Positions 7,571 through 15,195 of a stretch of 64,000 nt of DNA are shown piece by piece. The position numbers and the translations under genes are program-made. Location: assembly GCA_041394245.1 (NCBI GenBank), contig JAWKIR010000002.1, forward strand, positions 744,001 to 808,000, written 5' to 3'. Source of the DNA: Acidimicrobiales bacterium. GTDB lineage: Bacteria; Actinomycetota; Acidimicrobiia; Acidimicrobiales; Aldehydirespiratoraceae. Positions within the stretch are counted from its first letter, which is position 1, and the number at the start of each line of letters is the position of its first letter. The notes beneath the pieces were generated by a model, which had not been told where the DNA came from, made no database searches, and was given only the letters and a program-made list of their open reading frames with translations.

Positions 7571-8023
7571 TCAGCTCGTGAGGTCGAACAGCAGGTGCTG
7601 GGAGAGATCGCCCACCTGGCGGACGAACATCACCCGCGTGTCGAACCACCACTCGCCGTCGATCTTCGCGAAGCTGTCGCGGTAGTGCCCGGTGATGATC
7701 GCCTGCAGGGGCAAGACATCGGTCGCCTGCATCACGCAGTAGTAGGTGCGGGCCGTCGCGCTGAGGCCGTCGTCGGCCACCTCGATCCGGGCGTTGGTCG
7801 TGATGTGGTGCGTCTTCGGCGTGCCGTCGTCGTAGCGCCGGGTGGTCGACTCATACAACTTCTTGACGCCGTCACGACCCTCGAAAACGGCCTCGGGCGG
7901 CGGGTCGTCCATCCCCCAGATCCGCCCGTGGGCGAAGAGGTCGGCGACGCCGTCGAAGTCGCCGGCATCGATGCGCGCCGCGTAGGTGTAGAGGAGGTTC
8001 TCGATCAGCCTGGCATCGTCCAT
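7571..8023 (-). CDS. SnoaL-like / nuclear transport factor 2-like protein
   Basis: 150-aa protein with the NTF2-like layout: N-terminal helices (LIENLLYTYAARIDAGDFDGVADLFA), then GRDGVKKLYESTTRRY, and a curved sheet with KTHHITTNARIEV, ATARTYYCVMQA and ITGHYRDSFAKIDGEWWFDTRV. This fold is used by hydratases, isomerases and ring-hydroxylating dioxygenase beta subunits. The Asp in the first helix (RIDAGDF) and the paired His (THHITTN) are where catalytic residues often sit, so it may be an enzyme of the same degradation pathway as the neighbouring amidohydrolase. Exact role unknown. Confidence 0.8.
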   Translation of the reverse strand: MDDARLIENLLYTYAARIDAGDFDGVADLFAHGRIWGMDDPPPEAVFEGRDGVKKLYESTTRRYDDGTPKTHHITTNARIEVADDGLSATARTYYCVMQATDVLPLQAIITGHYRDSFAKIDGEWWFDTRVMFVRQVGDLSQHLLFDLTS

Positions 8024-8048
8024 CGCGCCGACGATAGGCGCCGACGCA

Positions 8049-8504
8049 CTACTCGGCCATCAGCCCGGCAGCGACCGCCGCCCCGAGTTCCCACGCCTGT
8101 TCGACCATGCCGTCGTCGACCGGTCCGATCATCTCGAGCACCGGCTGGGCGGCCCGCCACTCGAGCCCGGTGGTGATCTTCTCGAGCGCCAGCGCCGCGC
8201 CGGTGGTGTCGGACTCGCCGTGGATCCACGCGCCGTAGGGACGACCCCTGGTCACACCGAGGCTCGGGTTGTAGACGACGTCGAAGAAGTGCTTGAGTGC
8301 GCCGCTGATGTAGCCGAGGTTGGCCGGCGTACCGAGCAGGTAGCCGTCGGCCCGGGCGACGTCGTCGGCGGTGGCACCGAGTGCATCGACCGCGACCACT
8401 TCGACACCGACGATGCCGTCCGCGGCTGCGCCCGACAGGACCGCATCGACCAGCCGACGCAGGCCGTCGCTGGGGGAGTGGTGCACCACGAGGAGCCGGG
8501 CCAT
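8049..8504 (-). CDS. Flavodoxin-like / NADPH-dependent FMN reductase-like protein
   Basis: 151-aa single-domain protein with the flavodoxin fold: LLVVHHSPSDGLRRLVDAV gives the FMN phosphate loop after strand 1, and LLGTPANLGYISGALKHFFDVV is the WrbA/FMN-reductase type second loop that wraps the flavin ring. The Cys-free loop and short length suggest a small electron carrier or quinone/FMN reductase rather than a long-chain flavodoxin. It starts 91 bp from the divergent HD-domain gene. Its electron partner cannot be told from the sequence. Confidence 0.8.
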   Translation of the reverse strand: MARLLVVHHSPSDGLRRLVDAVLSGAAADGIVGVEVVAVDALGATADDVARADGYLLGTPANLGYISGALKHFFDVVYNPSLGVTRGRPYGAWIHGESDTTGAALALEKITTGLEWRAAQPVLEMIGPVDDGMVEQAWELGAAVAAGLMAE

Positions 8505-8595
8505 CCCCGCAGCCTTGCAGACTCCGGGACGCGTTGACCTCCGTGCGGTGATCGAGCTCGTGCCCGAGCACGTGCGCGAGAAGTAGGGTCGCGGA

Positions 8596-9186
8596 ATGGA
8601 GCTCGAGACGCACGAAGTCGGTTGGACCCGGATGGAAGAGGGGTCGGCGGAGGACTACCGGCGCCTGATCGCCCTCTACGACGAGCACGCACTCGGCGCC
8701 GTCGTCGACAACATCCTGACGATCCTCGAGAAGCTGAGGGGCCCGAATCTCGGCTACCAGGTCGACCGCTACGAGCACTCGCTCCAGTCCGCAACGCGGG
8801 CGGCGCGGGCGAACGAGTCCGACGACCTCGTGGTCGGCGCCCTGCTCCACGACATCGGCGACGTATTCGCGCCGCGCAACCACAGTGCCGCGGCCGCGTC
8901 GCTCCTCGCCCCCTATGTCGACGAGCAAACCGAGTGGATCGTCCGTCACCACGGCGTGTTCCAGGGCTACTACTACTTCCACCACATGGGCGCCGACCGC
9001 AACGCCCGCGATGCCTATCGATCGTCACCGTACTTCGACGCCTGCGCGGCCTTCTGCGCCGAGTACGACCAGAACTGCTTCGACCCGAAGTACGACAGTC
9101 TCCCGATCGAGGAGTTCGAACCCCTCGTTCGCGACGTCTTCGGTCGCCCGTCGCGTCTGCAGGGTGTCGCCCCGCGGCTCGCGTGA
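8596..9186 (+). CDS. HD-domain protein, possibly a mixed-valent diiron oxygenase (PhnZ-like)
   Basis: 196-aa HD-fold protein. Putative metal ligands are H61 (RYEHSLQ), H85-D86 (LLHDIGD), H96 (RNHSAAA) and H118/H119 (VRHHGVF), followed by a YYYFHHMG segment and later Asp residues. The EH-x23-HD spacing, a downstream 'H..AA..L' helix and 'WIVRHH' followed by a Tyr-rich helix recall the HD oxygenases PhnZ and TmpB, which cleave phosphonate C-P bonds, more than nucleotide phosphohydrolases. That subfamily call is inference. It lies 17 bp upstream of the ArsC-like selenoprotein in the same direction, and a PhnW/AGT-type aminotransferase converges just beyond. ATG at 8596. Confidence 0.72.
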   Translation: MELETHEVGWTRMEEGSAEDYRRLIALYDEHALGAVVDNILTILEKLRGPNLGYQVDRYEHSLQSATRAARANESDDLVVGALLHDIGDVFAPRNHSAAAASLLAPYVDEQTEWIVRHHGVFQGYYYFHHMGADRNARDAYRSSPYFDACAAFCAEYDQNCFDPKYDSLPIEEFEPLVRDVFGRPSRLQGVAPRLA

Positions 9187-9203
9187 GCTGCAACACTGCC
9201 GAC

Positions 9204-9521
9204 ATGCTGACGCTCTACTACAACGCCAATTGAAGCAAGGCCCGCGGGGCGGTCGCCCTGCTCGACGAACGTGGTGTCGACTACACGATCCACGACTACA
9301 TCGCCGATCCGCTCGACGAGCCCATGCTTCGAGAGCTCGTCACCATGGTCGGCGGTGACCCGGCCGCCATGGTGCGGGTCGAGCTCGACGACACGTCGGT
9401 CGAGGCCGTGGTCGCGCACCTGCTCGAGCATCCCGCCGACATGCAGCGACCCATCGCCGTCCTCGGCAGCCGAGCGATCATCGGCCGGCCGTCCGAGCTC
9501 GTCCTCGAACTCCTCGCCTGA
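9204..9521 (+). CDS. ArsC/YfgD-family thioredoxin-fold selenoprotein (Sec at codon 10, in-frame TGA)
   Basis: From ATG 9204 the frame reads MLTLYYNAN, then TGA at 9231-9233, then SKARGAVALLDERG and on to a TAA-free run ending at TGA 9519-9521, 105 residues including Sec. ArsC-family proteins read 'YxNPxCSKSR..LxLLxExG', so the TGA replaces exactly the catalytic Cys. The C-terminal signature is also present: QRPIAVLGSRAIIGRPSELVLELL, matching 'RPIVV..G.R..RPSE' with its conserved Arg residues. A hairpin with a GGUC loop follows the TGA (separate entry). The family includes glutaredoxin-dependent arsenate reductases and YfgD/Spx-like proteins; actual arsenate activity is uncertain. No ars genes are adjacent. 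It sits 17 bp after the HD-domain gene, probably one operon. Confidence 0.87.
9244..9261 (+). promoter_or_regulatory. Bacterial SECIS element of the ArsC-like selenoprotein
   Basis: GCGGGGC (9244-9250), loop GGTC (9251-9254), GCCCTGC (9255-9261) form a 7-bp stem with one G-U pair. The loop starts 17 nt after the UGA. The GGUC loop matches the core of the E. coli fdhF SECIS loop (AGGUCU), which SelB reads through exposed G and U. Distance, stem and loop all fit the bacterial SECIS model. Confidence 0.82.
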
Positions 9522-9523
9522 CT

Positions 9524-10717
9524 TCAGCCGATCCGGTCGAGCGCGGTTTCCAGACGGCCGACTGCGGCATCGACGTCGACGAGCTTGTCGAGGCCGAATA
9601 GGCCGAGGCGGAAGGTGGAGAAGTCGTCGCCCTCGTCGCACATGAGCGGCACGCCGCCGGCGATCTGTAGGCCCACTGCGCCGAACTTGCTGCCGTTCTT
9701 GATCTCCGGGTCGTCGGTGTACGACACGACCACGCCGGGCGCCCCGAATCCCGGCGCAGCCACGCTGACGAAGCCTCGATCGGCGAGCATCGCCCGCACG
9801 CGGTCGCCGAGTTCCTGCTGCGCTCGCTTCACGGTGTCGAACCCGATCGCCTCGGTCTCGGCCATCACCGCCCGAAACGACGTGATGGCATCGGTCGGCA
9901 TCGTTGCGTGGTACGCGTGGCCGCCGGCCTCGTAGGCCGCCATGATCTGACGCCACTTGCCCAGGTCGCAGGCAAAGCTGGTGCTCTGCGTCTCGCCCAA
10001 CCGCACTCCGGCCGCCTCGTTGAGCATCACCAACGCACCGAAGGGCGAGCCCGACCAGCCCTTCTGCGGGGCGCTCACGAGCACGTCGACGCCCAGCGCC
10101 TCCATGTCGACCCAGATCGTGCCCGACGCAATGCAGTCGAGCACGAAGAGTCCGCCCACCGCGTGCGTTGCCGCGGCGACCGTGCGCACATAGTCGTCGG
10201 GCAGGATCATCCCCGACGACGTCTCGACGTGGGGCGCGAAGACCACCGCCGGGCGTTCGGTCTCGATGGCGGCGACGACCTCGTCGATCGGCGCCGGCGA
10301 GAACGGCTCCGTCGACCCGGCCTCGGCCCGGCGGGCCATCAACACCGTGTGCGACGACGGGATCGACCCCATGTCGAAGATCTGCGTCCATCGGTACGAG
10401 AAGAAGCCGTTGCGCAGTACGAGACAGTGGCGGTCGGTGGCGAACTGACGGGCCACGGCCTCCATCCCGAAGGTCCCGCTGCCGGGGACGATCGTCGCGG
10501 TGGCTGCGTTGTACACCGTCGTCAGGGTCCGGCTCACGTCGGTCATCACCGACTGGAAGCTCTGGCTCATGTGGTTGAGGGCGCGGTCGGTGTAGACGAC
10601 GGAGTATTCGAGCAGTCCGTCGGGATCGACGTCGGGGCGGAGACCGGGCATCAGGTTGCTCGCTTCGCGTGCGGGTGAGACCGGGCCACCATCGCAGATC
10701 GGCGCTGCTCCTGCCAT
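9524..10717 (-). CDS. PLP-dependent class V aminotransferase (alanine-glyoxylate / 2-aminoethylphosphonate transaminase-like)
   Basis: 397-aa fold-type I PLP enzyme. D194 (FVLDCIASG) contacts the pyridine nitrogen and K219 (SAPQKGWSG) is the Schiff-base lysine; the phosphate-binding loop is near VPGSGTFGMEA. The C-terminal part has GVPLMCDEGDDFSTFRLGLFG. The group includes alanine-glyoxylate, serine-glyoxylate and 2-AEP-pyruvate transaminases. The ATG at 10717 gives an N-terminal extension of 22 residues; starting at MPGLRPDVDPDG (10651) would give a more typical N-terminus, and neither start has a clear SD. It converges on the ArsC-like gene with a 2-bp gap. Confidence 0.83.
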   Translation of the reverse strand: MAGAAPICDGGPVSPAREASNLMPGLRPDVDPDGLLEYSVVYTDRALNHMSQSFQSVMTDVSRTLTTVYNAATATIVPGSGTFGMEAVARQFATDRHCLVLRNGFFSYRWTQIFDMGSIPSSHTVLMARRAEAGSTEPFSPAPIDEVVAAIETERPAVVFAPHVETSSGMILPDDYVRTVAAATHAVGGLFVLDCIASGTIWVDMEALGVDVLVSAPQKGWSGSPFGALVMLNEAAGVRLGETQSTSFACDLGKWRQIMAAYEAGGHAYHATMPTDAITSFRAVMAETEAIGFDTVKRAQQELGDRVRAMLADRGFVSVAAPGFGAPGVVVSYTDDPEIKNGSKFGAVGLQIAGGVPLMCDEGDDFSTFRLGLFGLDKLVDVDAAVGRLETALDRIG

Positions 10718-10783
10718 CGCGAGAATTGTCCGTACATTCGTGGCAAGCTCTCCGGTCTGACGAGGGACTCAGGAAGGGGACAG

Positions 10784-12295
10784 GTGACCAGGCTTGGATT
10801 CCTACTCGACAGCGACTCGTGCATCGGCTGTCACGCGTGCACGGTTGCGTGCAAGAGCGAGCACGACGTGCCGCTCGGCGTCAACCGCACGTGGGTCAAG
10901 TACATCGAGACGGGCACCTTCCCGAATGTCAGCCGCCACTTCTCGGTCATGCGCTGCAACCAGTGCGACGACGCGCCGTGCATGTCGATCTGTCCGACCA
11001 ACGCCCTCTTCCGGGCCGACAACGGCGTCGTCGACTTCAACGACGACAACTGCATCGGCTGCAAGGGTTGTATGAACGCCTGCCCCTATGACGCGCTCTA
11101 CATCAATCCGGCGACCAACACCGCCCACAAGTGCAACTTCTGCAACCACCGCATCGAGCAGAACCTGGAGCCCTCCTGCGTGGTGGTGTGCCCGACCAAC
11201 GCGATCAAGGTCGCCGACCTCGACGACCCACTCGATCTCGCGACGAGCATCATCGCCCGGGAGGATGTCGCCGTTCGGGCCCCCGAACAGGGCACGAACC
11301 CGAAGGTGTTCTACAAGGGCGCCGACCAGGCCTCGCTCAACCCGCTGCGCACCGCCATCGCCGCCGACGGCATGATCTGGGCCGACACCACACCGGCCCA
11401 CCCGACCGTGCCGACCGCCAGCCCCGGGGTGGTCGCCCGAACCGCCTACACGACTGCGCACCAGATGACGTGGAAGGAGAAGGTCTCGGGCTATCTCGTC
11501 ACCAAGGCCATCGCGTCCGGCGTGATGCTGATCACCGCCCTGTTCGTCCTCATGGGGTACAGCAACGAGCAGGCGGCCGTCGGGGTCGTGCCCCCGATGG
11601 TGGCCGGAGCATTCCTGGCGCTCACCGGCGTGCTCCTCGTGGCCGACCTGAAACAGCCCAAGCGCTTCCACTACCTGATCACGAAGGGAAGCTGGGAGTC
11701 GTGGCTGGTGAAGGGCGCCTACATCCTCGCCGGCTTCGCCGTCCTCCTCGCCGCGTGGTGGGTCGCCGGCCTCGCCGACATGCACCGCACCATCGAGGTG
11801 CTGGCGATCCCGACCGCGCTGCTCGCCGCGGGAACCGCCGGCTACACCGCCTTCCTGTTCGGCCAGTGCGAAGGCCGCGATCTGTGGCAGACACCGCTGC
11901 TCCTCCCGACCCTGCTCGCTCAGACCGTGGCCGCCGGCGGTGCCACCTATTCGATCATCGATCTCTTCATGGAGATCCCCTCGGCCGACGCGGTCCACTG
12001 GGCGTTCCTCGGCGGGACGCTCGCCACCCTCGCACTCATCTGGATCGAGGCCACCTCGAGGGCCACGCCCCACGTCGAGGCCGCCCTGCACCAGATGATG
12101 CACGGCGACCATGCCCGGCGCTTCTCCTTCGGCGTCGTGGGCCTCATGGCCGGCGGCGGCGCCGCGATCACGGCGCTGCTGTCCGACGACCCCGCCCCCG
12201 GCCCCGCGGCGGTCGGCGGAGCCATCGCCCTGCTCGCCCTCTGGGCCTACGAAGACGCCTTCGTCCGCGCCGGCCAGTCCGTGCCCCTCTCCTAG
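10784..12295 (+). CDS. Fused 4Fe-4S ferredoxin / NrfD-like membrane subunit of a molybdoenzyme complex
   Basis: 503 aa, GTG start at 10784 with AGGA/GGGGA upstream. The N-terminal ~160 residues are a DmsB/PsrB-type subunit with four Cys clusters: C13-x2-C-x2-C-x3-C, CNQCDDAPCMSIC, CIGCKGCMNAC, and CNFC...CVVVC, enough for four 4Fe-4S centres. After a linker of about 70 residues, the C-terminal half has eight or so hydrophobic segments of the DmsC/NrfD type (for example LITALFVLMGY, YILAGFAVLLAAWWVAG). Separate genes usually encode these parts. It should carry electrons between the catalytic subunit encoded 9 bp downstream and the quinone pool (menaquinone is likely, as menB is present). Confidence 0.87.
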   Translation: MTRLGFLLDSDSCIGCHACTVACKSEHDVPLGVNRTWVKYIETGTFPNVSRHFSVMRCNQCDDAPCMSICPTNALFRADNGVVDFNDDNCIGCKGCMNACPYDALYINPATNTAHKCNFCNHRIEQNLEPSCVVVCPTNAIKVADLDDPLDLATSIIAREDVAVRAPEQGTNPKVFYKGADQASLNPLRTAIAADGMIWADTTPAHPTVPTASPGVVARTAYTTAHQMTWKEKVSGYLVTKAIASGVMLITALFVLMGYSNEQAAVGVVPPMVAGAFLALTGVLLVADLKQPKRFHYLITKGSWESWLVKGAYILAGFAVLLAAWWVAGLADMHRTIEVLAIPTALLAAGTAGYTAFLFGQCEGRDLWQTPLLLPTLLAQTVAAGGATYSIIDLFMEIPSADAVHWAFLGGTLATLALIWIEATSRATPHVEAALHQMMHGDHARRFSFGVVGLMAGGGAAITALLSDDPAPGPAAVGGAIALLALWAYEDAFVRAGQSVPLS

Positions 12296-12304
12296 GAGCC
12301 GTTG

Positions 12305-15130
12305 ATGCCCGATCTCCAGCCGTACCCGCCGCACGAGGACTGGCACGACGTCACCTCCCTCGACGCCAAGGCCTGGCCCGCCAAGGTCGAGCAACACCAC
12401 TCGCTCGTCCCGACCACCTGTTTCAACTGTGAGGCCGCCTGCGGGCTGCTGGCCCACGTCAATCACGAGACCGGCGAGATCGACAAGATCGAGGGCAACC
12501 CGCTGCACCCGGCATCCCGGGGCCGCAATTGCGCCAAGGGTCCGGCCACCCTCAACCAGATCGACGACACCGAGCGGATCCTCCATCCGATGCGACGCGT
12601 CGGAGAACGCGGTTCGGGCCAGTGGGAACGCGTCACCTGGGACGAAGCCCTCACCGACATCGGCGCGCGCATCGCCACCGCCATGGATGAGGGCCGTCGA
12701 GACGGCGTGATGTACCACGTCGGACGGCCCGGCGAGGACGGCTACGCCGACCGTGTGCTCAAGTCGTGGGGTATCGACGGCCACAACAGCCACACCAACA
12801 TCTGCTCGTCCAACGCCCGCATCGGCTACCAGAGCTGGATGGGCCACGACCGGCCCTCATCGGACTTTGCCAACGCCGAGGTGATCTTCTTGATCTCGGC
12901 CCACCTCGAGGCCGGGCACTACTTCAACCCCCACGCCCAGCGGATCATGGAAGCGCAGGGAAAGGGGGCGACGGTCATCTGCGTCGACCCCCGGCTGTCC
13001 AACACCGGATCGAAGGCCGATCACTGGTTGCCGGCGTGGCCCGGCACCGAACCGTTCCTTCTCCTCACCATCGCCAAGCTACTCATCGAGCGCGGCGACT
13101 GGCAGAAGGACTTCGTGCGTCGCTGGGTGAACTGGGAGACCTACCTCTCCGAGACCCGACCCGACCTGCCGCTCGAGTTCGAGTCGCTCGAGACGGCCCT
13201 GCTCGACGCGTATGCGGACTACACGCCGGAAGCCGCCGAGGAGATCTGTGGGGTGTCGGGCGACCAGCTTCGGGAGATCGCCGAGATCATCGGGGCCCAT
13301 CCCACGAAGTTCGCGTCGCACAACTGGCGGGCCGCCGGTGCCGGCAACCTCGGCGGTTGGCAGACGGCCCGGTGCCTGTTCTTCCTGAACGTGTTGACCG
13401 GTTCGGTCGCCACGGTCGGCGGCACGAGCGGCAACGGGTGGAACAAGTTCAAGCCGGCCCAGCCGAAGGGCGCGCCCCCGCTCCACGAGTGGAACGAACT
13501 CTCCTGGCCGAAGGAGTTCCCGCTCTCGTACCACGAGATGTCGATCCTGCTCCCGCACTTCCTCAACGAGGGACGCGGCACCCTCGACGTCTACTTCAGC
13601 CGGGTCTACAACCCGATCTGGACCAACCCCGACGGGTTCTCGTGGATGGAGGCACTCACCGACGAGTCGAAGGTGAAGTGTCACGTCGCCCTCACCCCGA
13701 CCTGGTCGGAGACGGCATGGTTCGCCGACTACGTGCTCCCGATGGGCGTCGGCACCGAGCGCCACGACGTCGCCTCGTTCGAGACCCACAACGGCCGTTG
13801 GATCGGGTTCCGCCAGCCCGTGATGCGTCGCTATGCCGAGATCCGGGGCGAGGAGCTCGGCCCCGACACCCGCACCCACGAGTTCAACAAGGGCGAGGTG
13901 TGGGAGGAGAACGAGTTCTGGATCGATCTCTCGTGGAAGATCGACCCCGACGGGTCCCGCGGCATCCGGCAATGGTTCGAGTCCGACGAGCGACCGGGCA
14001 CCCCCATCACCGTCGACGAGTACTACGGCACGATGTTCTCCCAATCGGTCCCCGGTCTCGCCGAGGCCGCCGAGGCGGCCGGGAAGACACCGCTCGAGTA
14101 CATGCGCGACGTCGGTTCCTTCGCCGTCCCCGGCGACATGGTCACCCCCTACGAGCGCATCATCGGCGCCGACGTCGTGGCCGATTGCGACAAGGGCGAC
14201 GACGGCGTGTTCCGCAAGCCCGGCACCATCGCCACCTGGGACGGCACCAGGGAAGGCCTCGCCGACATCTCGCTGGCCGATCTCGGCGAGGGCTCACCGG
14301 CCGTCGAGGTCGACGGTGAGATCAAGGAGGGCTTCCCGACGCCCTCCAAGAAGCTCGAGCTGTTCTCGACCACGCTCAAGGATTGGGGCTGGCCGGAATA
14401 CGCGACGCCCACCTGGATCAAGAGCCACGTCCACCACCAGGACCTCGACCTCGCCGGCAACGAGCGCATTCTTCTGCCGACATTTCGTATCCCGACACTG
14501 ATCCACACCCGCTCGGCCAACTCGAAGTGGCTCAACGAGATCAGCCACCGCCATCCGCTGTGGATCCATCCGTCCGACGCCGAAGCGCTCGAGATCGAGG
14601 AGAACGGCCTCGTCCGCATCACCACCCGCATCGGCCACTTCGTGATCCACGCCTGGCGGACGGAAGGCGTGCGTCCCGGCGTCGTCGCCGCGTCGCACCA
14701 CATGGGTCGCTGGCGCATCGAGGAGGACGAGGCCCGTTCGTGGGGCGCCGGCAAGGCGACGATCGACCGGACCGCCGACGGCAAGTGGAAGCTCACGCGC
14801 GACCACGGCATGCGCACCTACGACTCCGATGACCCCGACACCAACCGCATCTGGTGGAACGACACCGGTGTCCACCAGAACCTGACGTTCTCGGTGCAGC
14901 CCGACCCGATCTCGGGAATGCAGTGCTGGCACCAGAAGGTGACCGTCGGTCCGGCCGAGGCCGATGACCAGTACGGCGATGTGGTGGTCGACACGGCGAA
15001 GTCCCGCGAGGCGTACCTCGACTGGATGGCCAAGACCCGCCCGGCACCCGGCCCGGGAGGCCTGCGCCGGCCCCTGTGGTATGCACGACCGTTGAAGCCG
15101 GCTGCGCCGATGTATCACCTGGGCGACTGA
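12305..15130 (+). CDS. Molybdopterin (bis-PGD) oxidoreductase catalytic subunit, DMSO reductase superfamily
   Basis: 941-aa Mo/W enzyme. The N-terminal 4Fe-4S site is C39-x2-C42-x3-C46...C76 (CFNCEAACG ... RGRNCAKG). The likely Mo ligand is Cys167 (HTNICSSNARIG), so it is a Cys-type enzyme like formate dehydrogenase, Nap and polysulfide reductase, and not a selenoprotein here. Pterin-binding regions and a C-terminal dinucleotide-binding domain (RIPTLIHTRSANSKWL, SHHMGRW) are present. I take the ATG at 12305 (AGGAG six bases upstream) rather than TTG 12302. No twin-arginine signal is visible, so the active site should face the cytoplasm. Substrate unknown. Confidence 0.87.
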   Translation: MPDLQPYPPHEDWHDVTSLDAKAWPAKVEQHHSLVPTTCFNCEAACGLLAHVNHETGEIDKIEGNPLHPASRGRNCAKGPATLNQIDDTERILHPMRRVGERGSGQWERVTWDEALTDIGARIATAMDEGRRDGVMYHVGRPGEDGYADRVLKSWGIDGHNSHTNICSSNARIGYQSWMGHDRPSSDFANAEVIFLISAHLEAGHYFNPHAQRIMEAQGKGATVICVDPRLSNTGSKADHWLPAWPGTEPFLLLTIAKLLIERGDWQKDFVRRWVNWETYLSETRPDLPLEFESLETALLDAYADYTPEAAEEICGVSGDQLREIAEIIGAHPTKFASHNWRAAGAGNLGGWQTARCLFFLNVLTGSVATVGGTSGNGWNKFKPAQPKGAPPLHEWNELSWPKEFPLSYHEMSILLPHFLNEGRGTLDVYFSRVYNPIWTNPDGFSWMEALTDESKVKCHVALTPTWSETAWFADYVLPMGVGTERHDVASFETHNGRWIGFRQPVMRRYAEIRGEELGPDTRTHEFNKGEVWEENEFWIDLSWKIDPDGSRGIRQWFESDERPGTPITVDEYYGTMFSQSVPGLAEAAEAAGKTPLEYMRDVGSFAVPGDMVTPYERIIGADVVADCDKGDDGVFRKPGTIATWDGTREGLADISLADLGEGSPAVEVDGEIKEGFPTPSKKLELFSTTLKDWGWPEYATPTWIKSHVHHQDLDLAGNERILLPTFRIPTLIHTRSANSKWLNEISHRHPLWIHPSDAEALEIEENGLVRITTRIGHFVIHAWRTEGVRPGVVAASHHMGRWRIEEDEARSWGAGKATIDRTADGKWKLTRDHGMRTYDSDDPDTNRIWWNDTGVHQNLTFSVQPDPISGMQCWHQKVTVGPAEADDQYGDVVVDTAKSREAYLDWMAKTRPAPGPGGLRRPLWYARPLKPAAPMYHLGD

Positions 15131-15195
15131 TCGATCGGATCGACCCGAGGCCGACAGAGCGGCCCGCACGGGCGCCGTCGCGTATGCTTCGCGCC

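Noticed and set aside
9324..9521. The C-terminal part of the ArsC-like protein as an independent 65-aa gene
   Set aside because: It lacks the active site and a ribosome site, while reading through TGA 9231 gives a full-length family member.
10802..12847. 681-aa antisense open frame across the FeS-NrfD and molybdoenzyme genes
   Set aside because: It spans two real genes and their boundary and has a shadow-like composition rich in Asp, Gly, Val and His.
12305..15130. Molybdoenzyme as a Sec-containing formate dehydrogenase
   Set aside because: The probable Mo ligand position is encoded by a normal Cys codon (residue 167) and there is no in-frame TGA in the gene.
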